Assembly (NCBI GenBank): GCA_023269295.1
Contig: JAHFTU010000028.1
Span: forward strand, 1 to 13,059
Reading direction: 5' to 3'
DNA: 13,059 bases
From: Candidatus Woesearchaeota archaeon
GTDB lineage: Archaea > Nanobdellota > Nanobdellia > Woesearchaeales > UBA10216
Both the position numbers and the translations under genes were made by a program. The notes beneath the pieces are model-generated. The model was not told where the DNA came from, did no database searches, and was given only the letters and a program-made list of their open reading frames with translations. Of this stretch, positions 1 to 6,339 are shown piece after piece (the stretch's first letter is position 1; every line of letters begins with the position of its first letter).

Positions 1-1
1 T

Positions 2-604
2 CCAAAAATCCTTTTGGTCTCATCGGCTGAGGTTTATGGCGTGCCACAGAAAGTCCCTATTTCAGAGAGCCATCCGCTTTCGCCAATCAGCCCTTACGGC
101 GAGTCAAAGGTTGAGCAGGAAAAGCTTGCCATTGCTCACGTCAAGGACGGCATGCATATTGTTATTTCAAGAAGTTTTAACCACACTGGCCCTGGCCAGC
201 TGCCTGAGTTTGTGTGCTCCAACTTTGCAAAGCAGGTTGCTGCCATTGAGAAGGGCTGGCAGTCCCTAGTAATAAAAGTTGGCGACCTCAAGATAAAGCG
301 GGACTTTTCCGATGTCAGGGATGTTGTCAGGGCTTACCTGCTGTTGCTGGAGAAGGGAAAGCCCGGCGAGGCTTATAATGTCTGCAGCGGCAGCGCTTTT
401 GCGATTGGCGATGTTATCGGGAAGCTTGCGAAAATCAGCAGCGCAAAGTTCAGGGTTGAGCAGGAATCCTCAAGGATTATGGATAATGCTGTTCCTGTCC
501 TTCACGGCGACCATTCCAAGCTTACCGCAGCCACTGGCTGGCAGCCGACCATAAGCTTTGACCAGACGCTCGCGGATTTGCTTGGCTACTGGAGAAAAAA
601 ATGA
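2..604 (+). CDS. rmd: GDP-4-dehydro-6-deoxy-D-mannose reductase-like SDR (5' truncated by window)
   Basis: Extended SDR family enzyme, probably reducing the 4-keto group of GDP-4-keto-6-deoxymannose to give GDP-D-rhamnose. The reading frame is open to the window edge, entering with PKILLVSSAEVYG, so the NAD(P)-binding Gly-rich N-terminus lies upstream and about 200 C-terminal residues are visible. Seen: the SSAEVYG strand with the catalytic Ser, the YGESK motif (YxxxK), then RSFNHTGPGQ, a RDFSDVRDVVRAY segment, GEAYNVCSG, and a C-terminal TGWQP...TLADLLGYWR. This order of motifs is characteristic of Rmd rather than GalE. It ends in an ATGA overlap with the next gene. The neighbouring heptose operon leaves open that the true substrate is GDP-4-keto-6-deoxy-heptose (DmhB-like). 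Family assignment is firm; the exact substrate is inferred. Confidence 0.85.
   Translation, partial: PKILLVSSAEVYGVPQKVPISESHPLSPISPYGESKVEQEKLAIAHVKDGMHIVISRSFNHTGPGQLPEFVCSNFAKQVAAIEKGWQSLVIKVGDLKIKRDFSDVRDVVRAYLLLLEKGKPGEAYNVCSGSAFAIGDVIGKLAKISSAKFRVEQESSRIMDNAVPVLHGDHSKLTAATGWQPTISFDQTLADLLGYWRKK
591..594 (+). promoter_or_regulatory. Shine-Dalgarno-like GGAG before the SGNH gene
   Basis: GGAG sits 6 nt before the ATG at 601, inside the last codons of the rmd-like gene. With the ATGA stop/start overlap it supports translational coupling and this start. Confidence 0.5.
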
Positions 605-1725
605 ATCGCAGGGAATTTTTAGGCAATCTAGGTGTCTTGGCAGGTGCCCTTATTTTCTGTTTTATCGTGGCTGAAATCCTGTTTGCAGTTTTCGGTGTTT
701 CTGCCCTTCAGCAGGTTCCTAACTATCGCACCTCTAATGAAGTATGGCATCACGGTTTTGTTCCGAATAGTTCTGGAGAGTTTAAGACCAGCGAGTGGGA
801 TGTTAAGTATAGTATCGATTCATTAGGTTTTAGGGATAGAGAATACGGCATAAGCAAGTCCGATGGTGTTTTTAGGATACTTATGCTTGGCGATTCCTAC
901 ACCGAGGGCTACGGTGTTGAGGCTGATCAGAGCTTCTCAAAGGTTTTGGAAAGAATGCTTAATAATAACAGTCGTAGCAGGAAGTATGAGGTTATCAACA
1001 CAGCTGTCGGCTCTTACTCGCCGATTCTTGAGTATCTTGTCTTGAAGTACAATGGCCTTGCGCTGCAGCCTGACATGGTGATATTGAACTATGACTGGTC
1101 TGACACGCATGACGATTACACTTATTCTAGAAATGCGGTTTGGGATGGGTCTCAGCTTATTGCTGTGAGGAGCCAGCTTGAGGAGCACAAGTCGTTTTTT
1201 TTTAAGGTGAGGGATTTCCTAAGCAAGCATTCTTACATGTACCAGTTTTTTGCCAAGAAATTTGCCGCTGTGACATCAGAAATTGTGCCTTACGACCAAG
1301 AGTCTGACCGCGTGATTTTTCTTAGGGATAACCTTACTGACAAGGATTACTCTGTGTGGTTTAATAATTCTGTGCCTTATCTGCTTAGTATCAAGGGTGT
1401 TTTGCAGGAGCGTAATGTTCCTTTCATAATTCATGCTTATCCATATGCTGTCCAGATCAGCACTGGAACGTGGAAATCCGGGAGGTCTGTACTGGGCTTC
1501 AGGGGAGACCTGATTTATCCCATTAGGCCTTTTGACATTATGGAGGAATTCGGCAGGGAGAAAGGCATTCTGGTTGTGAGTTCTTACAGCTATTTCAAGA
1601 GCGCGCCAGACCCGTCAAAGCTTTACTATGATTACGATGGCCACTTCACTGCTGCCGGCCACAAGGTTGCTGCAACAGCCCTGTACGATTATCTTGAGAA
1701 TTCTACCCTATTGCCTGGTCACTAA
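601..1725 (+). CDS. Membrane-anchored SGNH/GDSL-type hydrolase or acyltransferase-like protein
   Basis: 374 residues. Residues 9-33 form one hydrophobic segment, a probable uncleaved anchor placing the rest outside the membrane. GDSYTEG at 97-103 is a GDSL block I with the nucleophile Ser99. A Gly in NTAVGSY (near 137) fits block II. DGHFTAAGH at 346-354 fits the C-terminal catalytic Asp-x-His block. The block III GxND position reads DWSD (165-168), so the usual Asn appears to be Ser. Known relatives are esterases or O-acyl transferases acting on polysaccharides (AlgJ-like and other SGNH proteins), so a role in adding or removing acyl groups on the surface glycan is inferred. Sampled lines (781-840, 1321-1380) are about 37% G+C, lower than neighbours. 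The 3' end overlaps the opposite-strand gmhA gene by 18 bp. The specific reaction is unknown. Confidence 0.7.
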   Translation: MNRREFLGNLGVLAGALIFCFIVAEILFAVFGVSALQQVPNYRTSNEVWHHGFVPNSSGEFKTSEWDVKYSIDSLGFRDREYGISKSDGVFRILMLGDSYTEGYGVEADQSFSKVLERMLNNNSRSRKYEVINTAVGSYSPILEYLVLKYNGLALQPDMVILNYDWSDTHDDYTYSRNAVWDGSQLIAVRSQLEEHKSFFFKVRDFLSKHSYMYQFFAKKFAAVTSEIVPYDQESDRVIFLRDNLTDKDYSVWFNNSVPYLLSIKGVLQERNVPFIIHAYPYAVQISTGTWKSGRSVLGFRGDLIYPIRPFDIMEEFGREKGILVVSSYSYFKSAPDPSKLYYDYDGHFTAAGHKVAATALYDYLENSTLLPGH

Positions 1726-2319
1726 TTTCTCGTTGTCAATTTTCTGCCTGAAGTAGCCGACCATGAGGTGGTGTATTGCGGGGTGGACAGTTTCAATTAC
1801 GCCGTAGTTGTTGCTCTTTACGGTTATTTCGTAATCCAGCATTTTTCTTACCTTGCCGCCGTCAAAGCCCAGAAGCCCGATATTTATTGCGTTGCACTCC
1901 CGAGCATATTCCACTGCCCTTATGACGTTTGGCGAATTTCCGCTGCCTGTTATGACGATTAGCACGTCGTGCTCGTTAATCAGGTTCCTGAGCTGCTGGC
2001 TGAAGACCTCGTCATAGCCGACATCATTCGCGTATGCTGTCATCAGCGAGACATTATCAGTCAGTGCCATTATCCTGAACCTCTTTATCCTGGGGTCGTA
2101 GACCCTGCCGAGCGTGTTCTTGCTTATGTCAGCTGCCATGTGCGATGCCTGCGATGCACTGCCGCCGTTTCCCAGTATGAACACCTGCCTGTCGTTTTTC
2201 CAGGCGCTGTAAAGGACGTCCGCTATCTGCTCTATCTTGTTTATGTCTATCTCTGCAATGCACTTCTTGATTTCCTCAAAGAATGACTTGATGTATTCCC
2301 TGCTTTGTTCGGTGCCCAT
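1708..2319 (-). CDS. gmhA: D-sedoheptulose-7-phosphate isomerase (phosphoheptose isomerase)
   Basis: Single SIS-domain isomerase of about 203 residues, the usual GmhA size. It converts sedoheptulose 7-phosphate to D-glycero-D-manno-heptose 7-phosphate, the first step of heptose nucleotide synthesis, in the cytosol. Seen: the phosphosugar-binding loop GNGGSASQASH (residues 50-60), a second SIS loop VITGSGNSPNV, and the C-terminal VHPAIHHL helix carrying the expected catalytic His. I chose the ATG at 2319. A TTG at 2331 overlapping the TGA of the upstream kinase gene would add four residues and is a possible alternative; neither has a clear Shine-Dalgarno site. It is the last gene of a minus-strand operon with the kinase and the nucleotidyltransferase/phosphatase fusion, which makes GmhA much more likely than another SIS protein. 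Its 3' end overlaps the SGNH gene convergently. Confidence 0.9.
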   Translation of the reverse strand: MGTEQSREYIKSFFEEIKKCIAEIDINKIEQIADVLYSAWKNDRQVFILGNGGSASQASHMAADISKNTLGRVYDPRIKRFRIMALTDNVSLMTAYANDVGYDEVFSQQLRNLINEHDVLIVITGSGNSPNVIRAVEYARECNAINIGLLGFDGGKVRKMLDYEITVKSNNYGVIETVHPAIHHLMVGYFRQKIDNEKLVTRQ

Positions 2320-2327
2320 TTTCGTGG

Positions 2328-3299
2328 TCAATCGCTTACGTAGATTATCTTTGTGCCCTGCGGCTCGAGCGAGATTGTGGTTTCCTTGAGGCTGCTGAGT
2401 GCCCTTCTTACTGCGTCCTGCTTTTGCGGAGGGCAGTAGAACAGCAGGAATCCCCCGCCGCCGGCTCCGAGCAGCTTCCCGCCCAGCGCCCCTGCTTTCA
2501 GGGCTTTTTCGTAGTATTCGTCAATGTCAGGGCTTGTGATGCTGCCGGTGAGCTGCCTTTTCAGCATCCAGCCTTCGTGGAGAAGCTTTCCGAATTCTGC
2601 GATGCTGCCGCCAACCAGCGCGTCCCTTACGAGCTCTGACTGCAGCTTCATCTTTTTCATTATCTCGGCTTTTTCGTCCATCTGCTTTTTCTGCTCTGTG
2701 AGTATTGCGCTTGCAGGCCTTGTTACGCCTGTGTAGAAAAGCATCATGCCCTCTTCCAGTTGTCTTTTTGTTTCAGGGCTGCATATGACAGGGTCAACGA
2801 ACACAGTTTCATCAGGGTTGAACTGGATGTGCTGGATTCCGCCATAAGCAGCTATGTAATGGTCCTGCTTTCCGATGGGCTCCTTGCAAAGCTCAATCTC
2901 AATGTGGCATGCCTGCTCTGCGAGCAGCTTTGGCGGCTTGAACTCGCCTTTGTATGCATAGAGCGCGTTAAGAAGCCCGACTGTGAATGCGCTGGACGAG
3001 CCCAGCCCCGTTTGTGCAGGGACATCTGCCATTGATGTTATCTCAATTCCTTTCGTTATGCCTGTGAGCTTGAGCGCTTCCCTCACGAGCGGGTGCTGTA
3101 TCTCGTCTACTTTTTCCACATTTTCTGTTTTTGAGTAGCTCAGCCTTATTGCGCTGTCAAACTTCCTGTTTACTGTTATGTACATGTACCTGTTGATTGC
3201 AGTGCTGGTGACCGCTCCTCCTTCTTTCCTGTAGAAGGTGCTGATGTCGGTTCCCCCGCCTGCAAAGCTTATCCTGAGTGGTGTCCTTGAGATTATCAT
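2328..3299 (-). CDS. hddA: D-glycero-alpha-D-manno-heptose 7-phosphate 1-kinase (GHMP kinase)
   Basis: 323-residue GHMP-superfamily kinase, predicted to phosphorylate heptose 7-phosphate at C1 to give the 1,7-bisphosphate. Seen: N-terminal RTPLRISFAGGGTD typical of the HddA/fucokinase-like subgroup, the ATP loop GLGSSSA at 98-104, KQDHYIAAYGG near 144-154, and the C-terminal GHMP motif KLLGAGGGGFLLFY near 275-288. The start at 3299 is chosen because its ATG overlaps the TGA of the upstream gene (ATGA), a GGGGAG lies 8 nt before it, and family members begin right at the 'IISRTPLR' strand. An in-frame extension to 3338 exists but would lie inside the upstream gene. Flanked by the fused HddC/GmhB gene and gmhA, it completes the GDP-heptose pathway, which supports HddA over fucokinase or mevalonate-type kinases. 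Confidence 0.88.
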   Translation of the reverse strand: MIISRTPLRISFAGGGTDISTFYRKEGGAVTSTAINRYMYITVNRKFDSAIRLSYSKTENVEKVDEIQHPLVREALKLTGITKGIEITSMADVPAQTGLGSSSAFTVGLLNALYAYKGEFKPPKLLAEQACHIEIELCKEPIGKQDHYIAAYGGIQHIQFNPDETVFVDPVICSPETKRQLEEGMMLFYTGVTRPASAILTEQKKQMDEKAEIMKKMKLQSELVRDALVGGSIAEFGKLLHEGWMLKRQLTGSITSPDIDEYYEKALKAGALGGKLLGAGGGGFLLFYCPPQKQDAVRRALSSLKETTISLEPQGTKIIYVSD

Positions 3300-4597
3300 T
3301 TTCGTTTCTCCCCTGTTAGTTTTGCAATCAGTTTGCAAGCCTCATTTAAGTTGCTGCAGTCATAGTCTGCCTTGGCCTCGTGCTTGCCGTCTTTTCCTGC
3401 GTAGCCTGTGCTGGCAAGGATTGTCGTGCAGCCTGCGTTTTTGCCAAGCTGGACGTCAACTGTCTCGTCCCCAACGACATATGAGTTTTTGGTGTCTATT
3501 TTAAATGTTTTGGCTGCCTGCTCCACCATGCCTGTGTTTGGCTTCCGGCACCTGCACTCCCTCCTGTACTTTGGGTTGTTGGCTTCAGTGTGGTTTTTCT
3601 CTGGGTGGTGCGGGCAATAATACAGCGCGTCAATGTGCGCTCCTTTTTCCTCCAGCATCCCCCTAAGCTTCCTGTGTATCTGCAGCAGCTGTTCCTCTGT
3701 GACCAGGTTTCTTGCGACCACAGGCTGGTTTGTCACGACAATCGCAAGGATTCCTTTTTCGTTCAGCAGCCTTATTCCTTCAGCTGCTCCGGGGATGAGC
3801 TTGAGCTGCTCTTTTTTTGTGAGCAGGTCAACCTCTTCATTTATGACGCCATCCCGGTCAAGGAACACTGCAATCCTCTTTTGCATTTTTTTCGCAGCAG
3901 CAGCGTCATATGCCTCAACCTCTTTGTAACGCTCCGCTGTTCCCATGTCTTTGGTGTACTCCTCGCTGACATACCCATACAATTTCTTTCCCTCGCGCAG
4001 CATCTGCGGAAAGACGTCTTTTGCAAAATCCAGCTCTTTCCCAGTGTCAATGAAGTCAACAACGCTTTTGTTTAGGACATAAAGCGCTGCGCTGGTGAGG
4101 TTGCCATGTTCCTTCCATTCGCTGCCAGGCTTCTCGACAAAGCCTGTTATCCTGCTGCTGCTGTCCACTGTCACCACAGTGCTGTCCTGTGGGTGGTCTG
4201 ATTTGTGCAGGAGCAGTGTTGCGTCGCTTTTCTTCTGCGTGTGGAACTCCAGCATCTTTTTCAGGTCAACGGTCGTGTAAACATCGCTGTACAGCACAAT
4301 GAACTCGCTCTCAAGCTCGTTTTTTATCGGCAGCAGCGGCCCTGCTGTGCCCAGTGGTGTAGTTTCTCTTGACTCCCTGATAAAAGTGCCGTAGTCCTGC
4401 TTTTCAATGTGCTCTGCCACTTTTTCGGCAAGGTAGCCGGTGCATACTATTATGTTGTCAGCCCCGTTTCTTACAGAGTGCTCTATGAGAAAGTCAAGAA
4501 GCGGCCTTTCATTTATCGGCAGCAGTGGCTTGGGCAGCTTGTCAGTGAGCGGCCTGAGCCGCTTGCCTTCCCCGCCGGCCATGATTACAACTTCCAT
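3296..4597 (-). CDS. Fused heptose-1-phosphate guanylyltransferase (HddC-like) and heptose-1,7-bisphosphate phosphatase (GmhB)
   Basis: 433-residue two-domain protein. Residues 1 to about 230 are a sugar-1-phosphate nucleotidyltransferase: MAGGEGKRLRPLTDKLPKPL at 6-25 is the nucleotide-binding signature, D105 in LYSDVY fits metal binding, EKPGS is at 155-159. A short Ala/Lys linker (232-241) leads to a HAD-IIIA phosphatase: LDRDGVIN with D247 and D249, VVTNQ at 287-291, a zinc site C328, H330, C348, C350, RKPNTGM with K352, and GDETVD with D377 and D381. This matches GmhB. The two domains would perform the last two steps, dephosphorylating heptose 1,7-bisphosphate and forming GDP-heptose. GDP rather than ADP or another nucleotide is inferred from the HddA partner. 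First gene of a three-gene minus-strand operon with ATGA coupling to hddA. Neither domain shows a missing key residue. Confidence 0.87.
   Translation of the reverse strand: MEVVIMAGGEGKRLRPLTDKLPKPLLPINERPLLDFLIEHSVRNGADNIIVCTGYLAEKVAEHIEKQDYGTFIRESRETTPLGTAGPLLPIKNELESEFIVLYSDVYTTVDLKKMLEFHTQKKSDATLLLHKSDHPQDSTVVTVDSSSRITGFVEKPGSEWKEHGNLTSAALYVLNKSVVDFIDTGKELDFAKDVFPQMLREGKKLYGYVSEEYTKDMGTAERYKEVEAYDAAAAKKMQKRIAVFLDRDGVINEEVDLLTKKEQLKLIPGAAEGIRLLNEKGILAIVVTNQPVVARNLVTEEQLLQIHRKLRGMLEEKGAHIDALYYCPHHPEKNHTEANNPKYRRECRCRKPNTGMVEQAAKTFKIDTKNSYVVGDETVDVQLGKNAGCTTILASTGYAGKDGKHEAKADYDCSNLNEACKLIAKLTGEKRK
3308..3313 (-). promoter_or_regulatory. Shine-Dalgarno-like GGGGAG deciding the hddA start
   Basis: On the minus strand GGGGAG lies 8 nt before the ATG at 3299 and within the end of the upstream coding region. 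It selects that ATG over the upstream in-frame start at 3338. Confidence 0.6.
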
Positions 4598-4621
4598 TGC
4601 CTGATAGCAGCACCTGTGCCA

Positions 4622-4629
4622 ATTAAAAA
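4622..4629 (-). promoter_or_regulatory. Candidate archaeal TATA box for the heptose operon
   Basis: TTTTTAAT on the minus strand has its 5' edge 32 nt before the ATG at 4597, matching the 29-31 nt spacing of the three plus-strand promoters and suggesting a near-leaderless mRNA. A second AT-rich option, ATTTAAAAAA (4640-4631), would start transcription further upstream. AGGTG about 13 nt before the ATG is a distant possible ribosome site. Confidence 0.5.
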
Positions 4630-4633
4630 CTTT

Positions 4634-4640
4634 TTTAAAT
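4634..4640 (+). promoter_or_regulatory. Archaeal TATA box for the GT2/SDR operon
   Basis: TTTAAAT in an AT-rich tract begins 29 nt before the ATG at 4663, so transcription should start at or within a few nt of the start codon. The 65-bp gap 4598-4662 separates divergent genes and carries both promoters. Confidence 0.65.
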
Positions 4641-4662
4641 TCAGTGCAAACCTTGCCACCCT

Positions 4663-5373
4663 ATGCTTTCGAGCCTGTCCTTGGTTTTGCTGTCTTACAA
4701 TGAGGAGAAGAACATTGCCCAGTCCATTTCTTCAGCCGTCGCAATAGCCAGGAAGATTGCAAAAAAATATGAACTCGTGGTTGTCCACTATGACGGTTCC
4801 ACTGACAGCAGCGAGAAAATCATCAAGCAGTTCATTGCAAAGAACAGGAACATCCGCATTGTCTACCAGCCCGCCAACCAGAAAGGGTATGGCGTTGCCC
4901 TGAGGATGGGGCTTGAGTCAGCGAAGAATGACTATGTCTTCTACACTGATGCTGACAACCAGTTTGACCTCAGCGAGCTTCCTCTTTTGCTGCCTTATCT
5001 GGACAAATATGACATAGTGTCTGGCTACAGGACGAAGCGCCAGGACCCTTTTGGCCGCATACTGTCTTCCAAGGTCTACCGCATCATGATTCGCATCCTG
5101 TTTGGGCTTAAGATGCGGGACATTGACAGCGCTTTCAAGGTTTACAGGAGGAAAATCTTCAGCACGTTCAGGATTCGCTCGGCTGGCGGCCTTGTTGATG
5201 CCGAAATACTTATCAAGGCAAAGAACAATGGCTTCAAGATTAAGGAGATTCCGGTGCACCATTATGCAAGGTTTGCCGGCGCGTCGCATTATGGCACTGG
5301 CTTCATCAAGCCCAGCGTTGTCATGAGTGTTTTTCAGGAAATTCGCCTCCTTTGGAAAGAGCTGAAGAAGTGA
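4663..5373 (+). CDS. Family 2 glycosyltransferase, dolichyl-phosphate hexose synthase-like
   Basis: 236-residue GT-A fold enzyme without membrane segments, the size of a minimal DPM1-type synthase. Seen: SLVLLSYNEEKNI near the N-terminus, a DGSTDSS nucleotide-binding loop at 44-50 (preceded by HY instead of the usual VD), the metal-binding DADNQFD at 96-102, and the DPM1/GT2-typical FGLKMRDIDSAFKVYRR at 147-163. Known relatives move a sugar from a nucleotide donor to polyprenyl phosphate on the cytosolic membrane face. Here it could provide the lipid-linked sugar used by the GT39-like protein at 10650-12449; this pairing is inference. The promoter 29 nt upstream supports this ATG as the start. 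The sugar transferred cannot be read from the sequence, and a direct chain-extending GT2 is the alternative. Confidence 0.8.
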   Translation: MLSSLSLVLLSYNEEKNIAQSISSAVAIARKIAKKYELVVVHYDGSTDSSEKIIKQFIAKNRNIRIVYQPANQKGYGVALRMGLESAKNDYVFYTDADNQFDLSELPLLLPYLDKYDIVSGYRTKRQDPFGRILSSKVYRIMIRILFGLKMRDIDSAFKVYRRKIFSTFRIRSAGGLVDAEILIKAKNNGFKIKEIPVHHYARFAGASHYGTGFIKPSVVMSVFQEIRLLWKELKK

Positions 5374-5379
5374 AGTGAT
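5372..5379 (+). promoter_or_regulatory. Shine-Dalgarno site GAAGTGAT
   Basis: GAAGTGAT differs at one base from GGAGGTGAT's core and lies 4 nt before the ATG at 5384. It overlaps the in-frame GTG at 5375, which argues that the ATG, not the GTG, is the start. Confidence 0.6.
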
Positions 5380-5383
5380 TATC

Positions 5384-6313
5384 ATGGCTACAACTGCACC
5401 ACAAACAATCAACAAGCTGCTTACGGCTGCCAAAAAGGCGAACAAAAAAATCCTCGTTACTGGCGGCTTTGGCTATGTTGGTGGCGAGCTGGTTAAGCAG
5501 CTGGAGAAGCACGGCATTGACTACCTATCTGTTGATAAGAAAAATGCACCAGGCAAAAAAACCATCCTATTGGACCTCTGCGACAAAAAAGCAACCGCGG
5601 AATTAATCCAGAAGTTCAGGCCTGATATCCTTGTCCACTGTGGCACAAACTCTGCCCTTGCTTACCGGGACAGTTTCCTTGAGTCATTCAGGGATGATGC
5701 TGCTGCAATTGCCAACATTCTTGAATCGCTTTCAAAGCTGCCTGCCTGCCGCCTCATTTACTTCAGTTCGTCTTACGTTTACAGCGGCCAGGACATCAAA
5801 AAGCCAGTGGATGAGTCAGCAGTCCTGAACCCTTCCCATAATTTTGGCGTTGCAAAGTCATTTTTTGAGCAGTTCGCGCTCCGCAACAACTCCAGCACAG
5901 TTGTCTTCCGCCTCTCGTCGGTGTTTGGGCCTGGGAACGCCCTTAATCCCAATGCGGTTTTCAACATGGCCAAGGAGTGCATTAAGGCAGGCCAGCTGAC
6001 AGTTTGGGGAACTGGCTCAAGAAAGATGCAGTATGTTTACATGAGTGATGTCCTTGCCTGCATTTACGAGGCATTCGCCCTGCAGCCCGGCATCTACAAC
6101 CTTGGCGGCAGCGAGTACCTTTCTGTTGCAGAGTCTGCTAAGATGATTTCCGCTTTCTTTGGCGCAAAAGTGGTTTTCCTGAAGGACAAAAAGGAGGGTG
6201 AAACACTGCCGTTCATGGGCACTGCCAAGCTCAAGCGCTCCGCAGCCGCACATATAATTCCTTTCAAGGATTCCCTGAAGGAGTACTTAAGTTTGCTTCG
6301 GGAAAAACTTTAA
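5384..6313 (+). CDS. Extended SDR NAD-dependent sugar epimerase/dehydratase with Phe at the catalytic Tyr
   Basis: 309 residues. An N-terminal Rossmann fold begins after about 20 extra residues: KKILVTGGFGYVGGELV, with the GxxGxxG loop at 27-33. The strand YFSSSYVYSG holds the expected Ser. Where the family has YxxxK this protein has FGVAK, with F154 (codon ttt at 5843-5845) and K158. The fold continues normally through FRLSSVFGPGN, a VYMSDV segment and YNLGGSEYLS, so it is not a decayed gene. Extended SDRs with intact Tyr act as nucleotide-sugar epimerases, dehydratases or reductases; loss of the Tyr suggests altered chemistry or a non-catalytic role. The start was set by the SD site at 5372-5379. 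It follows the GT2 gene by 10 bp, probably co-transcribed, and its stop codon overlaps the promoter of the next operon. Substrate unknown. Confidence 0.78.
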   Translation: MATTAPQTINKLLTAAKKANKKILVTGGFGYVGGELVKQLEKHGIDYLSVDKKNAPGKKTILLDLCDKKATAELIQKFRPDILVHCGTNSALAYRDSFLESFRDDAAAIANILESLSKLPACRLIYFSSSYVYSGQDIKKPVDESAVLNPSHNFGVAKSFFEQFALRNNSSTVVFRLSSVFGPGNALNPNAVFNMAKECIKAGQLTVWGTGSRKMQYVYMSDVLACIYEAFALQPGIYNLGGSEYLSVAESAKMISAFFGAKVVFLKDKKEGETLPFMGTAKLKRSAAAHIIPFKDSLKEYLSLLREKL

Positions 6314-6316
6314 ATA
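6309..6316 (+). promoter_or_regulatory. Archaeal TATA box TTTAAATA before the aminotransferase operon
   Basis: TTTAAATA starts 31 nt before the ATG at 6340 and is preceded by purine-rich GGAAAAAC, a plausible BRE. The TAA stop of the upstream SDR gene (6311-6313) is part of the box. It implies a leaderless mRNA. Confidence 0.7.
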
Positions 6317-6339
6317 GCGTCTTCTAACCAGCCCAGCTT

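Noticed and set aside
1195..1203. Run of nine T in the SGNH gene as a phase-variation slip site
   Set aside because: It simply encodes three Phe codons, the frame is intact and other T runs occur (10864-10871). Nothing else suggests phase switching.
3300..3338. N-terminal extension of the HddA-type kinase
   Set aside because: The extra 13 residues lie inside the upstream gene, are not family-like, and the ATG at 3299 has both an ATGA overlap and a GGGGAG site.
3590..4075. Open plus-strand frame of about 160 codons opposite the fused nucleotidyltransferase/phosphatase gene
   Set aside because: The opposite strand encodes two well-conserved enzyme domains across this whole stretch. The plus-strand product is Phe/Cys-rich and resembles nothing.
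5375..5377. GTG as start of the Phe-type SDR gene
   Set aside because: It lies inside the GAAGTGAT Shine-Dalgarno site for the ATG at 5384 and would add only three residues.
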